In this document: in pieces, positions 1 to 6,824 of the stretch
Position numbering within the stretch: the stretch's first letter is position 1
How the letters are laid out: each line of letters begins with the position of its first letter
Assembly (NCBI GenBank): GCA_041580375.1
Contig: JBFGDZ010000111.1
Coordinates: 1-12,216, forward strand
Source: JAPUIN01 sp041580375
GTDB taxonomy: Bacteria; Acidobacteriota; Polarisedimenticolia; Gp22-AA2
Direction: 5' to 3'
Length of the DNA stretch: 12,216 bases
Translations under genes and position numbers: made by a program
Notes under the pieces: model-generated
Database searches by the model: none
The model's input: the letters and a program-made list of their open reading frames with translations, nothing else
What the model was told of the DNA's origin: nothing

Positions 1-637
1 CGATCTCGCGCGCCATGTTGAGGCACTGTCCGGCCTCCATGAGGGCGAGATACTTGTCGCCGCGCTCGTCGTGCACCGCGGCCAGACTCAGGAGGACGAG
101 AGCGGTCGTCTCGCTGCGGATGTCGCGGTACCGCCTGAGAACCAGCCTGAGCTCCGTCTCGGCCAGGCTGATCTTGCCCATGCGGAGGAGCGTCCGGGCG
201 AGATTGTGGCGCGCGCGCGCCAGCGTGTCGGCGTCCACCTCCTCCCCGTCCCAGCGCCCGTCCTCGAGACGGGAGAGCGCGCGCTCGTAGATGGCGTACG
301 CCCTGGTGTAGTTCCCCTGATCCCACTCGCGGGCGGCCTCCGCCTTCATCTCGTCATAGCTGACTTCCGGCTCCGGCTCGAACGCTTCGATCTTCTCGAG
401 ATCCAGGAGATCGGAGAAGTTCTGGATCGGCACGTTGAAGATGTTCGCCAGAAGACATAGCTTGTCGAAGGAGGGATAGCACTTGCCGCGCTCGTAACGG
501 GACAGCTGCGAATTGTCGATCTCCCCTCCCTCCGAGCGGGCCTTGTCCTCCACGCGCCGCAGGGAGAGGCCGTAACCGGCCCTGAGGCGGCGGAGATAAT
601 TGCCCAACCGGGCGCTGCCTCGAAGCTCCTGTTCCAT
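1..637 (-). CDS. XRE-family HTH regulator with TPR-like tail (partial, 3' end outside window)
   Basis: Read on the minus strand from ATG at 637-635, the frame stays open to the window edge (212 codons). Residues about 11-66 form a lambda-repressor/XRE helix-turn-helix: a basic first helix with RRLRAGYGLSLRRVED, then DNSQLSRYERGKCYPS, then a helix leading into NVPIQNFSDLL. From about residue 95 the protein becomes alpha-helical with a TPR-like pattern (EAAREWDQGNYTRAYAIYERAL and later LARARHNLARTLLRMGKISLAETEL). Such HTH-TPR proteins usually sense a peptide or partner protein and act as DNA-binding switches; that role is family knowledge, and the target here is unknown. A G-rich stretch (about 647-652) may serve as ribosome-binding site. 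The gene is divergent from the DUF4388 gene across a 325-bp control region, so regulation of that neighbour or of itself is a reasonable inference. The C-terminal end is missing. Confidence 0.85.
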   Translation of the reverse strand, partial: MEQELRGSARLGNYLRRLRAGYGLSLRRVEDKARSEGGEIDNSQLSRYERGKCYPSFDKLCLLANIFNVPIQNFSDLLDLEKIEAFEPEPEVSYDEMKAEAAREWDQGNYTRAYAIYERALSRLEDGRWDGEEVDADTLARARHNLARTLLRMGKISLAETELRLVLRRYRDIRSETTALVLLSLAAVHDERGDKYLALMEAGQCLNMAREI

Positions 638-733
638 CGGGTCAGTCCCCCCGTGAGTAGCCGTTTCTTTGATTGGTCGTGATGGGGAGGCGACGGCCCC
701 ACCGGGCACTTCCGCTGTCCCGTTCCCCTGGTC

Positions 734-749
734 GATCCGGTGTCGGATC
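734..749. promoter_or_regulatory. Candidate operator: 6-4-6 inverted repeat
   Basis: GATCCG and CGGATC are perfect inverted arms separated by GTGT. The repeat sits at the predicted start point of the XRE-TPR transcript, where a repressor would block initiation, so autoregulation is possible. One or so repeats of this quality are expected by chance in a gap of this size, so support is weak. Confidence 0.25.
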
Positions 750-753
750 CTTG

Positions 754-782
754 AAGGTACGGGGAATCATGGACTACCGCAA
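754..782 (-). promoter_or_regulatory. Candidate sigma-70 promoter for the XRE-TPR gene
   Basis: On the minus strand a TTGCGG -35 (782-777) and a TACCTT -10 (759-754) are separated by 17 bp. Transcription would start near 747, giving a leader of about 110 nt. Each hexamer matches consensus at only three positions, so support is the spacing plus the identity of the -10 with that of the divergent gene. Confidence 0.3.
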
Positions 783-887
783 TGGTCCGGTGATCCGAAA
801 CTTCCGTCAAGCAAGAATCGTAATCGCTCTGCGGCTCATCTGCAGCAGCATGAGAACCCGAACCTTGTCAGCAGTTTACACCAGATA

Positions 888-900
888 TGTCGATTCGACA
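888..900. promoter_or_regulatory. Candidate operator: 6-1-6 palindrome upstream of the DUF4388 promoter
   Basis: TGTCGA and TCGACA form perfect arms around a single T. The palindrome ends 15 bp upstream of the TTGACA -35 hexamer of the DUF4388 gene, a usual place for an activator site. No known regulator motif is matched, and chance occurrence cannot be excluded. Confidence 0.25.
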
Positions 901-915
901 AGCCCCTCGACCCGC

Positions 916-944
916 TTGACAAACGGCGGGAGGCTCCCTACCTT
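916..944 (+). promoter_or_regulatory. Sigma-70 type promoter for the DUF4388 gene
   Basis: A perfect TTGACA -35 (916-921) is followed after 17 bp by TACCTT (939-944). Initiation is expected near 951, only about 12 nt before the ATG at 963. The transcript would therefore have a very short leader containing GGTGG (955-959). Confidence 0.5.
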
Positions 945-962
945 CGCGCCGACCGGTGGCCC

Positions 963-1694
963 ATGAGATCAGCGAGCCAGACGCGCGAGGGGATCCTATC
1001 CACCACGACCTTCCCGGGTCTTCTCTACTCCATCCTGCGCGTGCGAGACACCGGCGTCCTCACCCTGACCGGCGAGGCCGTGGAGAAATCGGTCTACATC
1101 CGCTCCGGCCGCCCGATCTTCGCCACCTCGAGCGACCGCGACGATCGCCTCGGCAACATCTTCTTCAGGGCCGGCATCATTTCTCTCGAACCGCTGCTCG
1201 GCGCCATCGACGAGTCAATCCGGCTGAAGAAGCGGCTCGGCACCGTTCTGGTGGAGAACGGCGCCATCCAGCCTCACGATCTCGTCGAGGCGGTCCTGAG
1301 CCAGGCCCGGAACATCATCGGCGGGCTCTTTCTCTGGACGCGGGGGCGGTATCGCTACGTGCCCGGATCCCTGCCGAGCGAGGAGGTCATCACGCTCAAG
1401 CTGAGCGCGAGCGAGATCGTCCTGGACGGCATCCGCAGGATCCAGAGCTGGGAGCGGATCTGGGAGGCGGTGGGGGACCTCGACGCCGCCTACCGGATCG
1501 GCGAAGGGATCGACAGGCAGGTCAAGGACCTGAAGCTCTCGCTCGACGAATGGAGCCTGCTCAGCCACTGCGAGCGGCCGATCTCCCTGCGCGATCTCTG
1601 CAGGGCGTCCGACATGGAGGATTTCGAGATCTGCCGGCTGCTCTGGGCCTTCGCGACGCTGGGGATCGTTTCTCGGACCTCAGCGGGACCCTGA
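963..1694 (+). CDS. DUF4388 domain protein (PatA N-terminal-like)
   Basis: A 243-residue protein. The frame is open from further upstream, but the ATG at 963 fits best: it follows a TTGACA promoter whose start point would be near 951, and the protein becomes domain-like from there. Residues about 8-110 (TREGILSTTTFPGLLYSIL, then TGVLTLTG, KSVYIRSGRPIFATS, DDRLGNIFFRAG) match the DUF4388 pattern, a small domain often found in bacterial signalling and gliding or development proteins. The remainder (KKRLGTVLVENGAIQPHDL, then a helical region ending LLWAFATLGIVSRTS) resembles the segments that usually follow DUF4388. There is no kinase, receiver or membrane segment, so this is probably a cytoplasmic adaptor or regulatory protein; its function is not known. 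Its 3' end overlaps the convergent rfaE1 gene by 15 bp. Confidence 0.85.
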   Translation: MRSASQTREGILSTTTFPGLLYSILRVRDTGVLTLTGEAVEKSVYIRSGRPIFATSSDRDDRLGNIFFRAGIISLEPLLGAIDESIRLKKRLGTVLVENGAIQPHDLVEAVLSQARNIIGGLFLWTRGRYRYVPGSLPSEEVITLKLSASEIVLDGIRRIQSWERIWEAVGDLDAAYRIGEGIDRQVKDLKLSLDEWSLLSHCERPISLRDLCRASDMEDFEICRLLWAFATLGIVSRTSAGP

Positions 1695-2711
1695 CGGGCG
1701 CGGGGCCGCGCCCGTCCGCCCCAGCAGCTCCGCGGGCGTCGGCGCCGCCGTCCCCACCTTCCCGACCACGATGCCGGCGGCCCGGTTGGCGAGGATCGCT
1801 CCTTCGCGGACCTCCGCCCCAGCCCCCAGGGAGAGAGCCAGCGCGGCCGCCACCGTGTCCCCCGCGCCCGTGACGTCGTACACCTCGCGCGCCGTCGTCG
1901 GCACGTCCAGCGAGCCCCCGTCGGAATCGAGCAGCAGCATGCCGCGCTCGCCCCGGGTGATGAGCAGGTGCGGACAGGCGAGGGTCTCGAGCAGCTTCCG
2001 GCCCACGCGTTCCAGCTCGTCGTCGGTGCGGGCCGACAGACCGGCGGCCTCCATCGCCTCCCGGGCGTTGGGCGTGACGATCGTGGCCGGCCTGTAATGC
2101 GGGAAGAGGCGCACCTTCGGGTCCACTACGACGGGAAGTTCCCGGCGCCGCGCCTCCGGAAGAACGACGCGCAGAAGATCCTGCGAGATGCATCCCTTGT
2201 CGTAATCCGACACGACGACCACCTGCACGCGATCCAGAATCCGGCGCGCGTGATCCTCGAGCCCCCGCGCCGCGGCATCCCCCAGCGGGCCCTCCTCCTC
2301 GCGGTCGACCCGGACGACGTGCTGGTTGTGCGCGATCACCCTCATCTTGAGCGTGGTGGGACGCCCCGCCGCGACGACGACGCCGTCGATCGGAAGGCCG
2401 GCCTGATGGAAGGCCGCCTCCATCTCCTCCCCCTCGCGATCGTCGCCGCGAACGCCGACCGGAAACGCCCGCCCCCCCAGCGTCACGATGTTGCGCGCCA
2501 CGTTGGCGGCGCCCCCGAGCGCCCGGCTCTCCGTCACGAGGCGGACGACCGGCACGGGGGCCTCGGGCGAGATGCGCGAGACCCGGCCCCAGATGAACCG
2601 GTCGAGCATGAGGTCGCCGAGCACCAGGGCGGAGACCTTCACGAAACTCTTGACGAGTCGGGCGGCGCGCGCAGGATCGAGGACGGCAGGGGGAACGGCG
2701 CCGGGGATCAG
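1680..2711 (-). CDS. rfaE1: D-glycero-beta-D-manno-heptose-7-phosphate kinase (RfaE domain I)
   Basis: A PfkB-family sugar kinase that phosphorylates heptose 7-phosphate to the 1,7-bisphosphate for ADP-heptose, the donor of LPS inner-core heptose. Numbered from 2711 (343 aa): LVLGDLMLDRFIWGRVSRISPEAPVPVV (29-56), sugar-binding GGAAN (66-70), and the anion hole/catalytic base in DVTGAGDT (GAGD Asp285). There is no C-terminal cytidylyltransferase-like domain, so the adenylyltransferase step must be a separate protein (HldC type). The start is problematic. The frame is open to an ATG at 2804, but that would overlap the upstream gene by 97 bp. The next usual start, GTG at 2642, would remove the helix normally preceding the first strand. 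CTG at 2711-2709 overlaps the upstream stop as CTGA and gives a normal length, so I chose it; it is uncertain. It follows the Trm112-like gene in one operon. Confidence 0.9.
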   Translation of the reverse strand: MIPGAVPPAVLDPARAARLVKSFVKVSALVLGDLMLDRFIWGRVSRISPEAPVPVVRLVTESRALGGAANVARNIVTLGGRAFPVGVRGDDREGEEMEAAFHQAGLPIDGVVVAAGRPTTLKMRVIAHNQHVVRVDREEEGPLGDAAARGLEDHARRILDRVQVVVVSDYDKGCISQDLLRVVLPEARRRELPVVVDPKVRLFPHYRPATIVTPNAREAMEAAGLSARTDDELERVGRKLLETLACPHLLITRGERGMLLLDSDGGSLDVPTTAREVYDVTGAGDTVAAALALSLGAGAEVREGAILANRAAGIVVGKVGTAAPTPAELLGRTGAAPRPSGSR

Positions 2712-2893
2712 GACGGGTCCCCGGACTCGATGGTCGCCTCCTCCACCAGCATCACCGGGATGTCCCCCTCGGCGATCGGATAGCGGCGGCGGCACGAGCG
2801 GCACAGCAGGCCGCGCCCGTCCGCTGTCGGCACGACGGCGGTCTTGCAGACGGGGCAGGCGAGAATCTCGAGCAGCTTGGGGTCGAGCGCCAC
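2708..2893 (-). CDS. Trm112/YcaR-like (UPF0434) zinc-ribbon protein
   Basis: A 61-residue protein beginning VALDPKLLEILACPVCK, closely matching the usual N-terminus of the bacterial YcaR/UPF0434 branch of the Trm112 family. Two Cys pairs (CPVC at 14-17 and CRSC at 31-34) would bind one zinc, followed by the typical YPIAEGDIPVML segment. In eukaryotes and archaea Trm112 activates methyltransferases; the bacterial role is poorly defined. E. coli ycaR lies between lpxK and kdsB, so a neighbourhood with LPS genes recurs here with rfaE1. The GTG start at 2893 has GGAGG (2899-2903) five bases upstream and a strong promoter about 20 nt further. It is the first gene of the operon, and its stop overlaps the proposed rfaE1 start. 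Confidence 0.9.
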   Translation of the reverse strand: MALDPKLLEILACPVCKTAVVPTADGRGLLCRSCRRRYPIAEGDIPVMLVEEATIESGDPS

Positions 2894-2919
2894 GCGGGCC
2901 TCCGGGAGTGACGTCGCGC

Positions 2920-2949
2920 GTTATAGCACCGCCCCGAAAACCTTGTCAA
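2920..2949 (-). promoter_or_regulatory. Strong extended -10 promoter for the Trm112-like/rfaE1 operon
   Basis: On the minus strand a perfect TTGACA (2949-2944), an 18-bp spacer and TATAAC (2925-2920) are preceded by TGC, an extended -10. Initiation near 2913 would give a leader of about 20 nt including the GGAGG site. It lies back to back with the waaC promoter. Confidence 0.65.
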
Positions 2950-2966
2950 ACGGGAGCGCCCGGCCC

Positions 2967-2995
2967 TTCACCCGCCGCGCCCGCGGTTGTAAGAT
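2967..2995 (+). promoter_or_regulatory. Candidate promoter for waaC-waaF
   Basis: TTCACC (2967-2972) and TAAGAT (2990-2995) are 17 bp apart, each matching consensus at four of six positions. Initiation near 3002 would leave only about four bases before the ATG at 3006, implying a leaderless or nearly leaderless message. There is no ribosome-binding site in front of that ATG, which agrees with this. Confidence 0.35.
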
Positions 2996-3005
2996 GCGGT
3001 CGCCG

Positions 3006-4112
3006 ATGTCGCATCCAGCCCTGCGCCTCTCCGACAGCGACCGCGTCCTCGTCATTCGCCTGGGCGCCGTCGGGGACGTCATCCGCACGCTGCCGGCCCT
3101 GCACCTGATCCGCCGGACGTACGCATCGATCCACCTCGCCTGGATCGTCGAGGATCTTTCGCGGGAGATCCTGGAGGGACATCCGGAGATCGATCGTCTG
3201 ATCCGTTTTCCGCGGCGCGAGATCATGGCCGAAGCGACCCGTCCCGGCCGCCTGGCCGCCCGCATCCGCGCCCTCGGCGAGGAGCTGCGCAGGGAGCGGT
3301 TCACCGTCGCGGTCGACTTCCAGGGGAGTCTCAAGAGCGGGCTGGTCGCCATGCTCTCGGGCGCGCCCTCGCGCGTGGGGTTCGCCCCCGGCCACGGCCG
3401 CGAGATGAGTTCGCTGTTCGCCAACCACTGGGTGAGGCCGCGCAGCCGGTGGCTCAACCGGGTGGAACGAAATCTCCAGATGTCCGAGGCGATCGGCGCA
3501 TGGGGCGACGAGCTGACCCTGACCCTCCCGGAGACCGCCGGGGAAGGCCGCGAGGCCGACGCGATCCTGAGAGCGGCCGCGCCCGGGGGCGAACCGCTCA
3601 TCCTTCTATCGCCGGGCACGAGCCGCCGGCAGTCCTACAAGCGCTGGCCCGCCGATCGCTTCGCCCGTCTGGCCGCGCGCATGCGCGAGACCCTCGCGGC
3701 CGTCCCGCTCGTCGTCTGGGGTCCAGGCGAGGAGGATCTCGCGCGGGGCATCGTGCGAACCTCGGGAGGCGCCGCCGTCCAGTCTCCTCCCCTCGGGCTT
3801 CGTTCGCTGGCCGCCCTGCTGCGCCGGGCCTCGCTCTTCGTCGGCGCCGACACCGGACCGATGCACCTGGCGTGGGCGGTGGGCTGCCCCGTGGTGGCTC
3901 TGTTCGGACCGACCGATCCGCGTCTCAATGCGCCGCTCGGGCCGGGCCACGTCGTGCTCAGGGGGGAATCCGGCACGGGAGCGATCTCGACCGACGAGGT
4001 CCACGGGGCGGTGCGCGACGTGCTCGAGCGATCCGGCGGCCGGCGGACCCCGGGGCCGCCCCGGCTGTCGCGATCGGCGCTGTTCACGATGCGGTTGGCG
4101 GGAACGGCATGA
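3006..4112 (+). CDS. waaC: Family 9 glycosyltransferase, LPS heptosyltransferase I-like
   Basis: A 368-residue GT9 enzyme expected to move L-glycero-D-manno-heptose from ADP-heptose onto Kdo of lipid A at the inner membrane. The N-terminal Rossmann half starts VLVIRLGAVGDVIRTLPAL, whose Asp24 aligns with the catalytic Asp of WaaC. The C-terminal half has SPGTSRRQSYKRWPADRF (Lys212 in the donor-phosphate position) and GADTGPMHLAWAVGCPVVALFGPTDP (Asp282), the ADP-heptose signature. An in-frame ATG at 2994 would add four residues, but it falls inside the proposed -10, so 3006 is preferred. The gene overlaps waaF as ATGA, indicating translational coupling. About 20 residues at the C-terminus are Arg/Pro-rich and not family-typical. 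The GT9 family is certain; I versus II specificity is inferred from order and similarity. Confidence 0.88.
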   Translation: MSHPALRLSDSDRVLVIRLGAVGDVIRTLPALHLIRRTYASIHLAWIVEDLSREILEGHPEIDRLIRFPRREIMAEATRPGRLAARIRALGEELRRERFTVAVDFQGSLKSGLVAMLSGAPSRVGFAPGHGREMSSLFANHWVRPRSRWLNRVERNLQMSEAIGAWGDELTLTLPETAGEGREADAILRAAAPGGEPLILLSPGTSRRQSYKRWPADRFARLAARMRETLAAVPLVVWGPGEEDLARGIVRTSGGAAVQSPPLGLRSLAALLRRASLFVGADTGPMHLAWAVGCPVVALFGPTDPRLNAPLGPGHVVLRGESGTGAISTDEVHGAVRDVLERSGGRRTPGPPRLSRSALFTMRLAGTA

Positions 4113-5239
4113 AGCCGATCCCGGCGGGCGGCGTCCGGCGGATCCTGATCCGCGCCAACAATTGGATCGGCGACGTCGTGATGATCTCCCCCGCGGTGCG
4201 GGCGATCCGCGAGCATTACCGGGACGCGCGCGTCGCCATCCTGGCCAAGCGCTGGGTGATCGAGACGCTGCGCGGCAACCCCTTTTACGACGATCTGATC
4301 GAGTACGACGACGAGGGCGCGCACCGGGGGCCGGCGGGTCTGCTGCGGCTCGCCGCGCGCCTGCGGCGCGAGGCGTTCGACCTGGCGCTGCTCTTCCAGA
4401 AGGCCTTCGAGGCGGCCGTCATCGCGCGGCTGGCGGGCATCCCCCTCCGGGTGGGATACTCCGCCGATCGGCGCAGCCCCCTCCTCACCCACGCTCTCCC
4501 GCAGCCTCCTCCGCACACCCACCACGTGGACGTCTTTCTGGGGATCGCCCGCGCGCTGGGATGCGCCGTGTGCGATCCGATCCCTTTCTTCCACGTCGAC
4601 GCCGACTCGCGCGCGCGGGCCGCGCAGTGGCTGGGGAACGCCGGGGCTCGGGGCGATCGGCCGATCGCGGCGATCCATCCGGGGGCGTCCAAGGAACCGC
4701 GCGCCTGGCACGCAGGGCGCTTCGCGGAGCTGGGGCGCCGGCTGGCGGATCGGATCGGCGCCCGCGTGCTCGTCCTCGCTGGCCCTCCCGACCGCATCGC
4801 CGAGGCGACGATCCGCCGCCGGATCCCGGACGCATGCCTCCTCCCCGCCGCGCCGGAGCCCACGATCCAGTTCATGGCCGGTCTCATCGAGCGCTGCGAC
4901 CTGTTCATCGGCAACGACAGCGGCCCGATGCACATCGCCGCCGCGCTCGACGTGCCGACGATCGCGCTCTTCGGACCGGGATCGCCCGGGCGGACCGCGC
5001 CGCGCGCCCCCTCGGGGCGTGTCGTTCCTCTCGGCCGGGACTACCCGTGCGCGCCCTGCCGGCAGGACTTCTTTCGCGAATGCTCCCCGGCCCCGTCCGG
5101 TAAGCCGTTCTGCCTGGAGGAGATCACGGTGGAGGAGGTGGAGCGCGCCGCGGCGGACCTACTCGGTCGCGCGCCCGTCAGGACGCCGATCCCCGGAGGG
5201 AGCGCCCGCGGCCTGCCGGCCGATCCGGCGCAGGCCTAG
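4109..5239 (+). CDS. waaF: Family 9 glycosyltransferase, LPS heptosyltransferase II-like
   Basis: A 376-residue GT9 enzyme that would add the second inner-core heptose. The N-terminus RILIRANNWIGDVVMISPAVRAI contains the catalytic Asp22 and the NWIGD variant typical of WaaF. Later come IHPGASKEPRAWHAGRFAEL (about 189-208) and GNDSGPMHIAAALDVPTIALFGPGSP (Asp270 in the ADP-heptose site). Four cysteines (314, 317, 325, 335), followed by EITVEEV, form a C-terminal cluster often seen in WaaF-like proteins; a structural metal is possible but unproven. The ATG at 4109 overlaps the waaC stop by four bases. The last 27 codons overlap the convergent kdkA gene; that tail (after about residue 350) is Pro/Gly/Arg-rich and looks like read-through of a lost stop. 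Confidence 0.9.
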   Translation: MKPIPAGGVRRILIRANNWIGDVVMISPAVRAIREHYRDARVAILAKRWVIETLRGNPFYDDLIEYDDEGAHRGPAGLLRLAARLRREAFDLALLFQKAFEAAVIARLAGIPLRVGYSADRRSPLLTHALPQPPPHTHHVDVFLGIARALGCAVCDPIPFFHVDADSRARAAQWLGNAGARGDRPIAAIHPGASKEPRAWHAGRFAELGRRLADRIGARVLVLAGPPDRIAEATIRRRIPDACLLPAAPEPTIQFMAGLIERCDLFIGNDSGPMHIAAALDVPTIALFGPGSPGRTAPRAPSGRVVPLGRDYPCAPCRQDFFRECSPAPSGKPFCLEEITVEEVERAAADLLGRAPVRTPIPGGSARGLPADPAQA

Positions 5240-6040
5240 CCGCGCGCGGCTGGAGGCGAGCCGGCGCCGGAGCCACCTCAGCATCTCGCGATCGCCGCGG
5301 CAATAGCGCCTGAGGAACAGGATCTCCTCCCGCCCCGAGAGCCGGAAGTGTCCGGCGATCCACTTCTCGTACGAACGCAGCAGGCGCGCGAGGTTTCTGA
5401 ACCGTGCGCGGCGCCCCAGCCGTTGATGAAATCGTCCTCCGTCCAGATCGACGATCTGGACGCGATCCCCCTCGGGCCCCCGCCCGAACAGCAGGTTGGT
5501 CACGTTCAGGTCGGCGTGGAGGAAGCCGGCATCGTGCATGTCGCGGATGATGCCGGCGCTCTTCTCCAGGGCGATCCGGCGGCGCCGCCACGGCGCGTTC
5601 TCCCGCGCCGCCTGGTAGAGGTTCTGCGCGTCCGGCACGGCGCCCGTGACGATCACGTGGGCCTGCAGGGGTCCGAGGACGTTCCGCCAGCCGACGGCGA
5701 GCACGGCCGGAGTCGGGACGCCGGCCCTTTCCAGCCGACCGGCCGAGGCGAGTTGATCGAGGATCCGGCGCCGGCCGAGATAGAGGCCCCGCAGCAGCGG
5801 GCCGAGGATGCCGCCGTGACGCGCGCGCTTGGCGACCGCGTCGAGTCCGCCGAGACGCAGGCGCGCGAGTCGCCCCCGCCCGCCGCCGCGCCCGCGCCGC
5901 CGATCGATCGGGCCGCGAAGCGCTGAGTCGGCCGCCCCGCGCTGGATCTCATCCGCGCACTCGTGACGCGCGATCCACCGCCCCGCGGGGGATCGCACTT
6001 CTGCGTATCCGACCGGCAGTCGTCCGTCGGGCCGGCTCAC
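5159..6040 (-). CDS. kdkA: KdkA/WaaP-type LPS (Kdo) kinase
   Basis: A 293-residue eukaryote-like small-molecule kinase that would phosphorylate Kdo in the LPS inner core using ATP. The N-lobe has AVAKRARHGGILGPLLRGLYLG (Lys71 near the KdkA RHYRRGG motif) and AGVPTPAVLAVGW. The catalytic loop is HADLNVTN (Asp177, Asn182), and the metal-binding motif IVDLDGGR (Asp198/Asp200) replaces DFG. Charged helices and an Arg-rich tail follow. The GTG start at 6040 has GGAG (6046-6049) six bases upstream and lies 16 bp after the tatC stop, so it is probably the third gene of a tatA-tatC-kdkA transcript. Grouping with waaC/waaF supports an LPS substrate over other KdkA-like roles. The 3' end overlaps waaF by 81 bp. 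Confidence 0.82.
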   Translation of the reverse strand: MSRPDGRLPVGYAEVRSPAGRWIARHECADEIQRGAADSALRGPIDRRRGRGGGRGRLARLRLGGLDAVAKRARHGGILGPLLRGLYLGRRRILDQLASAGRLERAGVPTPAVLAVGWRNVLGPLQAHVIVTGAVPDAQNLYQAARENAPWRRRRIALEKSAGIIRDMHDAGFLHADLNVTNLLFGRGPEGDRVQIVDLDGGRFHQRLGRRARFRNLARLLRSYEKWIAGHFRLSGREEILFLRRYCRGDREMLRWLRRRLASSRARLGLRRIGRQAAGAPSGDRRPDGRATE

Positions 6041-6056
6041 CGCGGCTCCGGGCCCC

Positions 6057-6824
6057 TCATTCCTCTCCCGGCGGCTCGCCGCCTCTCCGGGGGCGACCGA
6101 AGATCCGCGCCACCAGGATGCCGGCCAGATAGAGGAGGATCATGGGGGCCGCGAAGACGCACTGCGTGACGATGTCCGGCGTGGGCGTGATGATCGCGGC
6201 AATGATGAAGATGACGAGGACGGCGTATTTGAATTTCCTCCAGAGGAAACCCGGGGTGACGATCCCGAGGCGCGCGAGGAAATAGATCACGGTCGGCATC
6301 TCGAACACGAGCGCGAGGCCGAGGATGATCTTGCTCTCGAAGCTGAACAGGCTCCCGATCCGCAGCGCCGGCTCGAACTCCTCGCCGACCTGGAGGAGAA
6401 ACCGGGCGGCCAGGGGAAATCCCACGTAGTACCCGAAGGCGCCCCCGGCGACGAAGAAGAAGGAGGCGAAGAAGATGAACGGCAGGGCGTAGCGCCTCTC
6501 GCGCGGATACAGACCGGGAGCGATGAAGGCCCACGCCTGATACAGGATGAAGGGCGAGGCGACGAACAACGACATCAGAAACGCGACCTTCATGTACAGG
6601 AGAAACGGCTCGGTGAGATCGATGAACACCGGACGGTTCTCGCCGAGGAACGGGCGCAGCGGCTCGAGGAAGAAATCCAGAATGCGCCGCGCGTTCGTCA
6701 GGGCCAGGAGGAAGGCGACCGCCACGCTGAGGAGGGCGAACAGGAGCCGCTTCCGGAGCTCCTCCAGATGCTCCAGAAACCCCATCGAGGGGAGGTCACC
6801 GCGTTTCTGTGCTGGTTCCTGCAT
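6057..6824 (-). CDS. tatC: Twin-arginine translocase subunit TatC
   Basis: A 255-residue inner-membrane protein that recognises twin-arginine signal peptides and forms the core of the Tat export channel for folded proteins. It opens with MGFLEHLEELRKRLLFALLSV (Glu21/22, signal-peptide contact region) and continues with the hallmark YQAWAFIAPGLYPRERR (Phe100, Glu109, corresponding to E. coli Phe94 and Glu103). LVFEMP (Glu175) and IITPTPDIVTQ (Asp217) are also conserved. Six hydrophobic segments are visible. The ATG at 6824 overlaps the tatA end by 29 bp, so translation is probably coupled; an internal ATG at 6785 is also possible because the protein resembles its family from residue 14. Neither start has a clear ribosome-binding site. 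Confidence 0.96.
   Translation of the reverse strand: MQEPAQKRGDLPSMGFLEHLEELRKRLLFALLSVAVAFLLALTNARRILDFFLEPLRPFLGENRPVFIDLTEPFLLYMKVAFLMSLFVASPFILYQAWAFIAPGLYPRERRYALPFIFFASFFFVAGGAFGYYVGFPLAARFLLQVGEEFEPALRIGSLFSFESKIILGLALVFEMPTVIYFLARLGIVTPGFLWRKFKYAVLVIFIIAAIITPTPDIVTQCVFAAPMILLYLAGILVARIFGRPRRGGEPPGEE

Larger units (their letters stand above)
638..962. other. Divergent intergenic control region
   Basis: This 325-bp gap separates the divergent XRE-TPR and DUF4388 genes. It is visibly less G+C-rich in its middle (about 770-915) than the flanking genes. It holds a candidate promoter in each direction and two short inverted repeats, listed separately. Short open frames cross it, but they lack ribosome-binding sites and recognisable protein character, so I see no gene in it. 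Confidence 0.6.

Noticed and set aside
669..966. Open frames through the 638-962 gap, including an upstream extension of the DUF4388 gene
   Set aside because: No ribosome-binding site, no domain-like sequence, and they cross the best promoter of the region.
3635..4933. Long minus-strand open frame opposite waaC/waaF
   Set aside because: Shadow of high-G+C coding sequence; Arg/Pro/Ala-rich with no family features, while the plus strand encodes clear GT9 enzymes.
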